Shown: positions 16,797 to 25,449 of the stretch, one piece after another
Position numbering within the stretch: position 1 is the first letter of the stretch
Layout of the letters: each line of letters opens with the position of its first letter
Assembly: GCA_035506295.1 (NCBI GenBank)
Contig: DATJPR010000141.1
Span: 1 to 49,243, forward strand
DNA length: 49,243 nt
DNA from: DATJPR01 sp035506295
Lineage (GTDB): Bacteria > Bacteroidota > Ignavibacteria > UBA10030 > UBA6906
Direction of reading: 5' to 3'
Made by a program: the position numbers and the translations under genes
The notes under the pieces: model-generated
What the model was told of the DNA's origin: nothing
Databases searched by the model: none
The model's input: only the letters and a program-made list of their open reading frames with translations

Positions 16797-16929
16797 ACGA
16801 ACTCATCTTCCCATCCTCCTTTTCTCACCAAGAGAAGGAGGGGGTGTTTGCCAGCCAAGGTTGATTCGTGACGCTTTCGCTGCACACTCCCCTTCTCTTC
16901 CTAAGAGAAGGGGCGGGGGATGAGTTCGT
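16797..16929. repeat. BIME-like inverted pair of hairpin repeats
   Basis: Two related modules face each other. The outer ends are an 11-bp perfect inverted repeat, ACGAACTCATC (16797-16807) and GATGAGTTCGT (16919-16929). The right module holds a perfect 11-bp stem, CCCCTTCTCTT and AAGAGAAGGGG with a 3-nt loop (16889-16913). The left module has a similar but imperfect CTCCTTTTCTC/GAGAAGGAG hairpin. The right end overlaps the purE stop codon. Confidence 0.7.
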
Positions 16930-17387
16930 TAGAACTTCGCCCCGTTGCGTCTGAAGGCTTGAAGTTTTCCCCTCAGCCCACTGTCATTGAGCGCGAGAAT
17001 TTCCGCCGCAAGGACGGCCGCATTCTTTGCGCCGGCGGAGCCGATGGCCAGCGTCGCGACCGGAATACCGGCCGGCATCTGCACTATCGCGTACAGGGCA
17101 TCCACACCGTGCAACGCCGACCCTTCAAGAGGAACGCCGATGACGGGGAGCGTCGTATATGCAGCGGCCACGCCCGGCAGGTGGGCAGCCATGCCGGCGG
17201 CTGCTATGATCAGGGAGAAGCCGTTTCCCTCCGCCCCCTTCACGAACGCGGCAAGTTCTTCCGGCTGACGGTGCGCGGAGATGACCCGAAGCTCATGCTC
17301 GATGCCAAAGTGACCCAGGTAGTCGATGCATCCCTGCATCGCCGGTTGATCAGAAGTGCTGCCCAGGAGAATTGCCACCTTCGCCAT
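16929..17387 (-). CDS. purE: N5-carboxyaminoimidazole ribonucleotide mutase
   Basis: 152 aa, a single-domain class I PurE. It interconverts N5-CAIR and CAIR in purine synthesis. Signatures are GSTSDQPAM near the N-terminus, VISAHRQPEEL with the catalytic His, and AAAGMAAHLPGVAAAYTTLPVIGVP. The family start MAKVAILLGS at 17387 lies 1 nt after the hisA stop, so I reject a longer in-frame start inside hisA. No purK is visible nearby. The stop codon is embedded in the inverted repeat that follows. Confidence 0.95.
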   Translation of the reverse strand: MAKVAILLGSTSDQPAMQGCIDYLGHFGIEHELRVISAHRQPEELAAFVKGAEGNGFSLIIAAAGMAAHLPGVAAAYTTLPVIGVPLEGSALHGVDALYAIVQMPAGIPVATLAIGSAGAKNAAVLAAEILALNDSGLRGKLQAFRRNGAKF

Positions 17388-17388
17388 A

Positions 17389-18141
17389 TCACACCTTCGC
17401 CGTGAATGGATACTTCCCCGCCTCGCATCGCCGCCACAATCCCTGACAGGAAAACTTGTTTTCGTATAACGCCCGTCCAACGATCACAGAATCGACGCCC
17501 ACCGTTTCAAGCTCCTGGATCGCCAGCAGGTCGTGCAGTCCGCCCAGGCCTCCCGAAGCCGTCACACGCATCCCCACCTTCTCCGCGAGCGCCCGCAGGA
17601 CGTCGATGTTGACCCCCCGGAAGGTGCCATCGTTTCTGACATTGGTGTACACCACTCTCTTGAACCCGAGCTCCTTCCCCTTGAGCGCGATCTCCACGGC
17701 ACTCTTCCCCGTCGGCTCTCCCGTCCCGTAGATGACCACCATGCCGTCCACGGCGTCGATGCCGAGCACGACTTTGCTGGCACCATATGTCGAAACCACT
17801 TTCCTCGCTTCGTCCTCAGTGTCGAGGATCTTCGACCCGACGAGCACGCGATACATCCCGAGATCGAACGCAAGCTTGACACTCTCGAAGGTCCGCAGAC
17901 CGCCGCCCAACTCGATGGGAATGTCGACGCTGTTCGTCATCTCCTTGATCACGTCCACGTTGACGAGATGGCCGGTGAGCTTGCCGTCGATGTCCGTGAC
18001 GTGCAGCGACTTCGCGTTTTCCTGCCGCCAGAGTCTTGCCATCTGCACCGGGTCGTCCGAATAATAGAATCCCTCTTCCCCCTGGACCATCTGGACGCAG
18101 CGGCCGTCTTTGATTTCTATTGCAGGAATAAGAAGAATCAT
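17389..18141 (-). CDS. hisA: HisA-family phosphoribosyl isomerase (catalytic Asp replaced by Glu)
   Basis: 250 aa (beta/alpha)8 barrel matching HisA, which isomerises ProFAR to PRFAR in histidine synthesis. Phosphate-binding IELGGGLRT and ASGGLGGLHDL plus VIVGRALYE are clear, and the second catalytic Asp is present as Asp129 in LGIDAVDG. The first catalytic position, Asp8 in the Thermotoga enzyme (PAID motif), is Glu9 here (IPAIEIKDG). No other his genes are in the window; the gene leads a mixed operon with purE. It may be an active HisA variant or a paralogue with another ribotide substrate. Confidence 0.8.
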   Translation of the reverse strand: MILLIPAIEIKDGRCVQMVQGEEGFYYSDDPVQMARLWRQENAKSLHVTDIDGKLTGHLVNVDVIKEMTNSVDIPIELGGGLRTFESVKLAFDLGMYRVLVGSKILDTEDEARKVVSTYGASKVVLGIDAVDGMVVIYGTGEPTGKSAVEIALKGKELGFKRVVYTNVRNDGTFRGVNIDVLRALAEKVGMRVTASGGLGGLHDLLAIQELETVGVDSVIVGRALYENKFSCQGLWRRCEAGKYPFTAKV

Positions 18142-18316
18142 GAGATCGCTTACGGGTGGTAGAGCAACTTAGAAAAATGCGCAAAATGGGCAAGAGTTGC
18201 AAGAATAGACGGTATCAGCGAAGAGACCACATGCCAATGTTGTCTTTGTGTTAAGTCGTTGATTCCGGAAGGGATAATGGCGTTCTTTGCACACGTCAAT
18301 CAATCGGAGCCCCCTC

Positions 18317-19939
18317 ATGCGCACGCTTTCCCTCATCATACTGATGCTTTTCCTCTCAACGTTCTGCCTTGCTTCGAGTCCCAACTTAATCATCGTTATC
18401 AGTCTTGACCAGTTTCCTGAGGAATATCTTACGCGCTTTCGGCCCTGGTTTCACGGCGGCCTCGCGAATCTCCTGGATCATGGCGCGATGTTCGTCAACG
18501 CCAACTACGACCACGCGCAGTGCACCACCGGGCCAGGGCATGCCGTCCTGCTCACCGGTTGCTACGCTGATATGAACGGCATCGTGGCAAATACCTGGCT
18601 CGATCGCACCCGAGGACAAGCGGAGTACTGTGTGGATGACAGGCGGTCTGCCATACTCGGAGCAACCGGATACGGTGCCTCCCCCCGGAATCTCCTGCAG
18701 CCCTCTTTCGGAGACATGCTCAGGTTGCACACGAGTTTTGTGTCCAAGGTAATTTCCATCTCAAATAAGGACAGGGCTGCGATACTTCTGGGAGGCCGAT
18801 TGGCGAATGCAGCATACTGGATGATTGATTCTTCCTTTGTGAGTTCTACTTACTATATGCCTTCTCTTCCGAAGTGGGTGGAGCGCTTCAACGCTTCTCG
18901 TGCAATCAATCGGTGCTTCGGCGGCGTCTGGGAGCAGACGCTGCCGGACAGCGCGTTCAATTGTCTCGACCGCGACAACGTGCCGTATGAGACGGATCAG
19001 GACAGCCTCGGCAGGGCTTTTCCGCATCGGGTGACAGGAAGAGACAGATCTCGGCTTACTCCTTCCTATTATGGTGCGATGGTCACCAGCCCCTTCGGCG
19101 CGTTTGTGCTGACGGACTTCGTTGAACGCGCAATCGTGGAAGAACATCTCGGGAAAAGAGGGGTCACCGATTTGCTGTGTGTCAGCTACTCATCGACCGA
19201 CTACGTCGGCCACGCATTTGGACCGCACAGCCACGAAGTCCTGGAGATGGCGTCTGCCATCGATCGAACGCTTAACGATCTGTTCACCTTCGTCGACAGC
19301 ACTGTGGGCCTTGGGAAATGTGTGATCGCCCTCTCAAGCGACCACGGGATAGCACCCATTCCCGAGTTTGTAAAATCGCGATACCCCGGAGCTGATGCGG
19401 GGCGTGTACAGACCGAAGCTCTCCGGGCATCATCCGAGGCTGCGATGAATGCCACATTCGGCGTCGCCCCGGCAAACGATCCCTGGATCCTCTCAATCTC
19501 GGATCATAACGTTTACCTTAACCGGCCTCGCCTCTCTCGTGCGGACATCAAGCTCATCAGAGCGGCGGAGGTCGTCAAGGAACGCCTCCTGTCTCTCCCC
19601 GGTGTGTCCAATGTGTGGAATCTCACATCGCCGACGACCATGGGATACCACCCCTGGGATCAACGGGTCCTCAGATCATTCTATCCTGAAAGAAGCGGAG
19701 ATCTGTTCTACGTTCTCAAACCATTGTATATCGAAGGAGAAGGAGACGGGACGACACATGGGGACCCCTATCAGTATAATACCCATGTCCCCCTCATCTT
19801 AATGGGTCCACAATTTAGGGGCGGTCAATACACTATCGATGTCAGTCCGGCAGACCTTGCCCCCACTCTCTCCGCCGCAACAGGCATCGAATTCCCCACC
19901 GGAAGAGAAGGGTGCGTGCTCTGGCAGGCCATTAAGTAG
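18317..19939 (+). CDS. PafA-like secreted alkaline phosphatase/phosphodiesterase
   Basis: 540 aa. The start at 18317 has GGAG 7 nt upstream and opens a signal peptide (RTLSLIILMLFLSTFCLA), so the enzyme is periplasmic or exported. The alkaline phosphatase superfamily core shows VISLDQFPEEYL (metal Asp), the nucleophile Thr in CTTGPGHAVLLTG, SSTDYVGHAFGPHSHE, ALSSDHGIAPIPE and the late THGDPYQYNTHVPLILMG (metal His). This arrangement resembles the Bacteroidota PafA phosphomonoesterases and type I phosphodiesterases. It is divergent from hisA and lies 112 bp upstream of an outer-membrane barrel on the same strand. Likely role is phosphate scavenging. Confidence 0.88.
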   Translation: MRTLSLIILMLFLSTFCLASSPNLIIVISLDQFPEEYLTRFRPWFHGGLANLLDHGAMFVNANYDHAQCTTGPGHAVLLTGCYADMNGIVANTWLDRTRGQAEYCVDDRRSAILGATGYGASPRNLLQPSFGDMLRLHTSFVSKVISISNKDRAAILLGGRLANAAYWMIDSSFVSSTYYMPSLPKWVERFNASRAINRCFGGVWEQTLPDSAFNCLDRDNVPYETDQDSLGRAFPHRVTGRDRSRLTPSYYGAMVTSPFGAFVLTDFVERAIVEEHLGKRGVTDLLCVSYSSTDYVGHAFGPHSHEVLEMASAIDRTLNDLFTFVDSTVGLGKCVIALSSDHGIAPIPEFVKSRYPGADAGRVQTEALRASSEAAMNATFGVAPANDPWILSISDHNVYLNRPRLSRADIKLIRAAEVVKERLLSLPGVSNVWNLTSPTTMGYHPWDQRVLRSFYPERSGDLFYVLKPLYIEGEGDGTTHGDPYQYNTHVPLILMGPQFRGGQYTIDVSPADLAPTLSAATGIEFPTGREGCVLWQAIK

Positions 19940-20051
19940 ATTGAGAATTCTCACATTTTTCAGCCAGGGAGAATGCTTCAGACAGCGGATGCGCAACCTC
20001 TACCATCTCCCTTCGTACTTAGAGATGATAGTTCATCCCTGGAGTACACCC

Positions 20052-21518
20052 ATGTCACGCCAACGATTGCTTTGTGTCTCTCTGTCCGTGCTCCTCTGTT
20101 CGCCTGTATTCATCAATGCCCAGACGAAGGGCGGGGATTCCACGGATGATGAATACTGGGGAAAGTTCGAAACGGAATTCAACCGCTTCATCACGCGGGC
20201 AATCGATGGTTTCCGATCGCCGGAGGATTTCAACGCACAGACGGACTCCCTGATCAACACGATGCCCCGCGAAGCTGTACGTCCTCCCCTGACTCCCGGC
20301 AGGCGGTCGTATCGCATGTCCTGGTACGACCATGAACGGAACGACGGATCGAAATTCGCCCGGTACGGAATACCGCGGAACGTTTCATGGATTGACGAAC
20401 GGACAAAAGTCCCCGACGGCATCTTCCGATACAACCGCGTCGAAGGACTGTACCTGGGCCTTGGTTCGGAGAAGCGATACTACTGGGACGGCGGCCGGGA
20501 AGTGGCGCCGTATGGTTCGGTGGGATATGCATTCAAAGTCCATCGCTGGTGGGGCGATGTGGGACTTGCGCGCCAGTTCTCGCTCGGCGGTTCGCCGGGG
20601 CAGCTGTTGGAATTCGGCCTCGAGGCGTACGACGACCCGGATTCAAGAGACCTGTGGCGTATCGGATCCGTGGAGAATTCCATTGCGGCGATCCTGATGC
20701 GTGAGGACTTCCGCGACCTCTTTGAACGGCGCGGCGGCGCTCTTCACGGGGCGTACTATTTGAAGGATGACGATCTCTTCGCCGAAGGATCCGTGACGAT
20801 GCGCGTCGAACGCGAGTCGTCGCTTGAAAGCAGGGTCACCTGGTCGCTCTTCGGCGGCGACAAATACTTCAGGCCGAACCCGGCGATCGACGATGGAATT
20901 TTGAGAAGCATCACCGTTCGTGGCGGCATCAGCACGACAGTGGATGCCCCGATCGTGCACGAGGGGTGGGATATTCAGACGACGGCGGAGTTCGCCGGCC
21001 GGGGGATTGGTGGCGATTTTAATTTTGAGCAGTACATCGTTGATGCGCGCCGTAGAATTTTCCTGGGCGATTTCGATGAGTTCGGCCTCCGCCTGCGCGT
21101 CGGGACGGCCCATGGCGAACTGCCGCTCCAGAGGTCTTTCGCTCTCGGCGGTTACGGCACCATGCCCGGATTCGCGTTCGAGGAGTTTGCGGGCACCCAC
21201 CTTCACGCAAACAGGATGATCCTCGTCAACGCCGAATATATCGTCAATGGCAGCGCGCTCCGCGATCTCGCCTTCTGGCCGGACTTCATCTTCCGCCATG
21301 TGGGCATTTTCCTTTTTACCGACGCAGGGGTGGTTCGTGAAGAGGACATCAGCACGTCGCCGTTCGGTGGGTTCGGCGGTTTGAAGTGGGAAGAATTCAG
21401 GTCGGATGTCGGGCTCGGTGTCTGTTCGAGAAGCGGGAAATTCAGGATCGGCGCAGCATGGAGGACGGATCGGGCGGAGCCGGCGCGATTGTACCTCCGC
21501 ATTTCGTCACCGTTCTGA
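20052..21518 (+). CDS. Outer-membrane beta-barrel protein, Omp85/BamA-superfamily-like
   Basis: 488 aa with a signal peptide (SRQRLLCVSLSVLLCSPVFINA). The start at 20052 follows GGAG by 7 nt. The middle contains alternating-polarity strands. The LQRSFALGGYGTMPGFAFEEFAGTHLHANRMILVNAEY segment resembles the Omp85 surface-antigen signature (LGG..tlpGf, then an EY strand). The chain ends in Phe, as outer-membrane barrels do. No POTRA domains are evident, so it is not BamA itself; surface-antigen or patatin-associated barrels are alternatives. It may be co-transcribed with the phosphatase upstream and converges on the VWA gene. Confidence 0.65.
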   Translation: MSRQRLLCVSLSVLLCSPVFINAQTKGGDSTDDEYWGKFETEFNRFITRAIDGFRSPEDFNAQTDSLINTMPREAVRPPLTPGRRSYRMSWYDHERNDGSKFARYGIPRNVSWIDERTKVPDGIFRYNRVEGLYLGLGSEKRYYWDGGREVAPYGSVGYAFKVHRWWGDVGLARQFSLGGSPGQLLEFGLEAYDDPDSRDLWRIGSVENSIAAILMREDFRDLFERRGGALHGAYYLKDDDLFAEGSVTMRVERESSLESRVTWSLFGGDKYFRPNPAIDDGILRSITVRGGISTTVDAPIVHEGWDIQTTAEFAGRGIGGDFNFEQYIVDARRRIFLGDFDEFGLRLRVGTAHGELPLQRSFALGGYGTMPGFAFEEFAGTHLHANRMILVNAEYIVNGSALRDLAFWPDFIFRHVGIFLFTDAGVVREEDISTSPFGGFGGLKWEEFRSDVGLGVCSRSGKFRIGAAWRTDRAEPARLYLRISSPF

Positions 21519-21560
21519 AGAGAAGTCAAATCGCCATCCGTACCATCCCTGGAAAACGAA

Positions 21561-21590
21561 TGTAGGGACGTTTCGTGAAACGTCCCTACA
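21561..21590. repeat. REP-like inverted repeat between convergent genes
   Basis: A 30-bp inverted repeat with 14-bp perfect arms, TGTAGGGACGTTTC and GAAACGTCCCTACA, and a 2-bp centre. It lies between the converging ends of the barrel gene and the VWA gene, where it could act as a bidirectional transcript end. It shares its core with the palindrome at 12353-12374. Confidence 0.7.
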
Positions 21591-21629
21591 AACGTTCGAC
21601 CCCACGATCGAGCCAAGCTTCATCCGCGC

Positions 21630-22730
21630 TTACTGCCCTGAGAACTTCTTCTTCCTGTTCCTGATATAATCCACGAACACAAACTCGCCAAGCTTGTTCA
21701 GGGAAGAATAATACGCCCTGCCGCGGTTTGCCTTCGTCAGTTCCTCGACGAAGTCGATGAGATACGGGTCTCGTGCGACCATGAAGGTGGTGATGGTGAC
21801 TTTCTCCCGCCGGCAGGCGACCGCTTCGTCGAGCGTCTTGTTCACGATCTTCGGGTCCAACCCGAAGGAGTTCTTGTAGAGACGCCCGTTCTCTTCGAAG
21901 ATCGCCGACGGCTTCCCATCGGTCACCATGAACACCTGCTTGTTCGCGTTGGGCCTTCTCCGGAGCAGATTGCGCGCGAGCTGAAGTCCGGCCCGCGTAT
22001 TGGTGTGATACGGGCCGACGTTCAGGAACGGCAGCTCGTTGATGCTGACAAGTTTGGCGTCGTCGCCGAACGTCACCAGCGCAAGGTAGTCCTTGGGGAA
22101 GCGCGTCATGATGAGCTCGGAGAGCGCCAGGCCGACCTGTTTGGCGGGCGTGATACGGTCCTCGCCGTACAGGATCATGCTGTGGCTGATGTCGATCATC
22201 AGCACCGTCGCACATGACGTCTGGTACTCGGTCTCGTAGACCTCGAGGTCTTCTTCCTTGAGGTTGAACTCGTCGATGCCGTCACGCTTCAGCGCGTTGG
22301 TGATCGTCGAGGTCAGATCGATGTCCGTGGGCTGATCGCCGAAATTGAACTTGCGCGTCTCGCTCAGCCGGTCCACGCCCTTGCCGGTATACGGCGTCTC
22401 GTGCGAACCGATCGGCGCGCGTTTCAGCGACGTGAAGATCTCGCGCAGGGCATCCTGCCTGATTCGCTGCACTCCCCGCTGGGTGACCTGCACGCCCAGC
22501 TCCGTCTCCTCAATGATCCCCATCTCCTTCAGTTTCTGAAGAAGGTCCTCCATCGAAAGGTTTTCGTCGAACAGGCCGTACTCCTGGGCAAGCTGTTTCA
22601 GCCATTCCATCGCCTCTTCGACATCGCCGCTGGTCTGGATCAGCAGATAGCTGAACAGCGACACCATTTGCTGCAGCCGCTGCTCATCCGTCTGCGACGA
22701 CGGCGTCCACCGTGAATACTGGAATTTCAT
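21630..22730 (-). CDS. VWA-domain protein partner of a MoxR-type ATPase
   Basis: 366 aa. An N-terminal helical region of about 180 residues precedes a von Willebrand A domain with the metal-ion-dependent adhesion site: VLMIDISHSM (DxSxS variant, Asp-Ile-Ser-His-Ser), later LVTFGDDAKL and VFMVTDGKPS. Such proteins work with AAA+ ATPases of the MoxR, RavA-ViaA or magnesium chelatase type, and the ATPase gene lies immediately upstream (5-nt gap). No signal peptide or membrane segment is seen, so it is likely cytoplasmic. The target is unknown; metal insertion or chaperone activity is inferred. Confidence 0.85.
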   Translation of the reverse strand: MKFQYSRWTPSSQTDEQRLQQMVSLFSYLLIQTSGDVEEAMEWLKQLAQEYGLFDENLSMEDLLQKLKEMGIIEETELGVQVTQRGVQRIRQDALREIFTSLKRAPIGSHETPYTGKGVDRLSETRKFNFGDQPTDIDLTSTITNALKRDGIDEFNLKEEDLEVYETEYQTSCATVLMIDISHSMILYGEDRITPAKQVGLALSELIMTRFPKDYLALVTFGDDAKLVSINELPFLNVGPYHTNTRAGLQLARNLLRRRPNANKQVFMVTDGKPSAIFEENGRLYKNSFGLDPKIVNKTLDEAVACRREKVTITTFMVARDPYLIDFVEELTKANRGRAYYSSLNKLGEFVFVDYIRNRKKKFSGQ

Positions 22731-22735
22731 CGGGA

Positions 22736-24250
22736 TCAGTCTTCCTCGTACATCTTCCCCTGACCGACGAATATACTGCCGACCATGTCCTTGTAGGAGG
22801 TGATGTGGTCGACTTCGTCCTTGGCGATCTTCGAGTTCTGGTGCAACCCATCGAGCACGAACTCCATCATCGGCGCAAGCTCCGTCTGATTCTCGGAGCC
22901 CGCCATGTGCTTTTTCGTAAGCTCCTTCAGCCCCTTGACGCGGTCCAATTCCTTGAAGTAGTCGTCGCGCGGCATGTCGTCGGACACCTCAACCTTGTTC
23001 CCCGACTCGAACCACTGGATGATGCGGCCGTATTCGGGGTCTTCGTTCCCCTGCGACCGCTGTTGGCCGCCTTCGTGCGTGGCGCGGTTTCGTTTCTTCA
23101 ACGGATCGGGAAAATAATGTTTGAAGGTTTCCCGTACGGCTTTCCCCACGAGCGCTTTGCTCACCTTCACGGCGCCTTCCTGCTCCCCTTCGAAGACGAG
23201 TTCCATCTTCCCGGTGAGACCGGGGAGGACATGAGGAAGATCGCACACGCGAGGCACGATCGGGTCCTCGTTCCGCATGATCGCCCTGCGCTCGGCGTTG
23301 CTGATCAGGTTCTCCATCGCGGAAATCGTGAGCCGCGCGCTGACGCCGGACTTCTGGTCGACGAATTCGCTCTTCCGCGCCTCGAAGGCGATCTGTTCGA
23401 TGATCTCCCGGAAGAACGAGGGCACGATCACCGACTTCCCTTCGCGCCGGATCACCGCTTCCTGCTCGGTGATCTGGATGGCATCGTCGAGCGTCTTCGG
23501 ATAGTGCGTGAGGATCTGTGAGTCGATGCGGTCCTTCAGCGGCGTGATGATGTTGCCGCGGTTGGTATAGTCTTCCGGGTTGGCGGTGAACACGAGCATG
23601 ACATCGAGCGGGATGCGGATGTTGAATCCCCGGATCTGAATGTCCTTCTCTTCAAGGATATTAAAGAGGCCGACCTGGATCCGGGGCTGCAGATCGGGCA
23701 GCTCATTGATGGCGAAGATCCCCCTGTTGCACCGGGGGATGATGCCGAAATGGATCGCTCCCTCATGTGCGTAATGCAGCCGTTGCGACGCCGCCTTGAT
23801 CGGATCGATATCGCCGATGAGATCGGCGATGGTCACGTCGGGGGTGGCGAGTTTCTCGCCGTAGCGCCGGTTGCGGGGGACCCATTCGATCGGCGTCATA
23901 TCGCCGCGTTCCTGCACGAGGTCGACCGCAAACTTACTGACAGGCGAGAAGGGGTTGTCGTTCATCTCGCTGCCGCGGACGATCGGTATTTCTTCGTCCA
24001 GCAACGACGTGAGCTGCCGGACGATTCTGGTCTTCGCCTGCCCCCGCAAGCCGAGGAGAATAATGTCGTGCCGGGCGAGGATCGCGTTCACGATGGCGGG
24101 GATGACCGTCTGCTCGTACCCGATGATGCCCGGGAACAACTTCTCGTTCTTCCGGAGTTTTGCGATCAGGGTGTTCCGCATTTCATCCTTGACCGGGACG
24201 ACCTTGTACCCCGCCGCTCGAAGATCACCCAACGTCTGTGGTTTGCTCAT
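22736..24250 (-). CDS. AAA+ ATPase, magnesium-chelatase/MoxR type
   Basis: 504 aa. The AAA+ module shows a Walker A of the form GLRGQAKTR near residue 70, with Ala where the second glycine is usual. IFAINELPDLQPRIQVGLFNILEE is the Walker B region and FTANPEDYTNRGNIITPLKDR covers sensor 1 and the arginine finger, as in ChlI/BchI and MoxR proteins. The C-terminal 150 residues are charged and unassigned. With the VWA gene after it, this forms a two-gene ATPase-adaptor unit. No chlorophyll or cobalamin genes are nearby, so it is not evidently a pigment chelatase. Confidence 0.85.
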   Translation of the reverse strand: MSKPQTLGDLRAAGYKVVPVKDEMRNTLIAKLRKNEKLFPGIIGYEQTVIPAIVNAILARHDIILLGLRGQAKTRIVRQLTSLLDEEIPIVRGSEMNDNPFSPVSKFAVDLVQERGDMTPIEWVPRNRRYGEKLATPDVTIADLIGDIDPIKAASQRLHYAHEGAIHFGIIPRCNRGIFAINELPDLQPRIQVGLFNILEEKDIQIRGFNIRIPLDVMLVFTANPEDYTNRGNIITPLKDRIDSQILTHYPKTLDDAIQITEQEAVIRREGKSVIVPSFFREIIEQIAFEARKSEFVDQKSGVSARLTISAMENLISNAERRAIMRNEDPIVPRVCDLPHVLPGLTGKMELVFEGEQEGAVKVSKALVGKAVRETFKHYFPDPLKKRNRATHEGGQQRSQGNEDPEYGRIIQWFESGNKVEVSDDMPRDDYFKELDRVKGLKELTKKHMAGSENQTELAPMMEFVLDGLHQNSKIAKDEVDHITSYKDMVGSIFVGQGKMYEED

Positions 24251-24307
24251 TGCATCACCATCGTCTTAATCGTGAAAGACCCGTGGCGCAGGTCGGGCAC
24301 CGCCGTT

Positions 24308-24319
24308 GAATTGCAATTC
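24308..24319. promoter_or_regulatory. 12-bp palindrome in the divergent intergenic region
   Basis: GAATTGCAATTC is a perfect palindrome in the 104-bp gap between the divergent AAA+ ATPase and heptosyltransferase genes. It could be an operator serving both promoters, but nothing else supports this. Confidence 0.25.
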
Positions 24320-24354
24320 CAGGTGGAAATTGGTACCATTACAAGCCGGCATGC

Positions 24355-25443
24355 ATGATACACTATAATAAAACATTAGTCATCCGCTTTAGTTCCGTCG
24401 GCGACATTGTCCTCTCTTCACCGTTGATTCGTGAGCTTCGACAACGGGACCCGCAAGCGCAGGTGGATTTCCTGATCAAGGATGCATACGCGGACCTGGT
24501 GCGACACAACCCGCACCTCACGAACATTGTGACACCGGGAAGAGACCGCGGGTTGAAACCGCTCCTGAGATTGCGCAAAGAAATCCGACAACGCCGGTAT
24601 GACACGGTGCTGGACATTCATGGAAGTCTCCGGAGCCGCTTCCTGACGTTCGGTTTGCGCGGGGTGCGGCGGATCAACAAGCGCATCATCGCGCGTGCCG
24701 TCCTTGTGCATTTTAAGCGCGACATCTATCCGCTGTTCGGGGGATCGCCGGGGGTCGCCGAGCGGTATCTCGAGACAATGACACCCCCACGCGTCGTCCA
24801 TGATGATCTTGCGCTCGATCTCTTCGTTCCGACGGCCGCCCAGGAGCGCGCCCGTGCGCTGCTCGATGCGACGGGAATCGGTACTGATGCAGGAACCGTC
24901 GGCATCTGTCCCTCGGCGCGGCATTTCACGAAGGTCTGGCCTGAAGACCGTTTCATCTCGGTCGCAGTGTCTCTCGCGCGGCGGTGGCATGCGCCCGTGG
25001 CCGTGTTCGGCGGAAGCGACGATCGCGATCGTTGTGGCATGATCACCAGGAAGATCGCGGAGGAATCCCCCGGGACCCGCATCGCCGATTTTTCAGGGAC
25101 GACCACTCTCCTCGAGACCGCCGCGATCATGGACTTCTGCAGAGTGGTGGTCACCAACGACTCGGGGCTCATGCACGTCGCGGCCGCGAGGAAACGACCG
25201 GTTGTCGCAGTCTTCGGCTCCACCGTGCGGCAGCTCGGGTTCTTCCCGGTGGGCACCCAACACAGAGTCGTCGAGAACCTGCACCTGTCCTGCCGGCCAT
25301 GCTCGCACATCGGACGATCAACATGCCCGCGCAAACATTTCCGTTGCATGCTGGACGTGTCGCCACAGCAGGTTCTCGAATCCGTCTTTGAACTGGTCGG
25401 CCGGGATCAACCGCCCGTCTCCGCGTCCTCATCGATCTCCTGA
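24355..25443 (+). CDS. Glycosyltransferase family 9 (ADP-heptose:LPS heptosyltransferase-like)
   Basis: 362 aa GT-B fold. The N-terminal VIRFSSVGDIVLSSPLIRELRQRDPQAQVDFL and C-terminal VTNDSGLMHVAAARKRPVVAVFGST are the GT9 signatures of WaaF/WaaC/WaaQ heptosyltransferases, which build the LPS inner core at the cytoplasmic face. A C-terminal group of cysteines (LSCRPCSHIGRSTCPRKHFRC) is common in GT9 members. The next gene, 6 nt on, is waaA, which supports an LPS core role. The start at 24355 lacks a good ribosome site, so the exact N-terminus is uncertain. Confidence 0.87.
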   Translation: MIHYNKTLVIRFSSVGDIVLSSPLIRELRQRDPQAQVDFLIKDAYADLVRHNPHLTNIVTPGRDRGLKPLLRLRKEIRQRRYDTVLDIHGSLRSRFLTFGLRGVRRINKRIIARAVLVHFKRDIYPLFGGSPGVAERYLETMTPPRVVHDDLALDLFVPTAAQERARALLDATGIGTDAGTVGICPSARHFTKVWPEDRFISVAVSLARRWHAPVAVFGGSDDRDRCGMITRKIAEESPGTRIADFSGTTTLLETAAIMDFCRVVVTNDSGLMHVAAARKRPVVAVFGSTVRQLGFFPVGTQHRVVENLHLSCRPCSHIGRSTCPRKHFRCMLDVSPQQVLESVFELVGRDQPPVSASSSIS

Positions 25444-25449
25444 CTCTTC

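Noticed and set aside
16797..16929. CRISPR array or insertion sequence between the kinase gene and purE
   Set aside because: There are only two inverted modules, with no direct repeats, spacers or transposase frame.
17388..17480. Longer PurE start inside hisA
   Set aside because: The extra residues overlap hisA coding sequence and have no similarity to PurE; the start 1 nt after hisA fits the family length.
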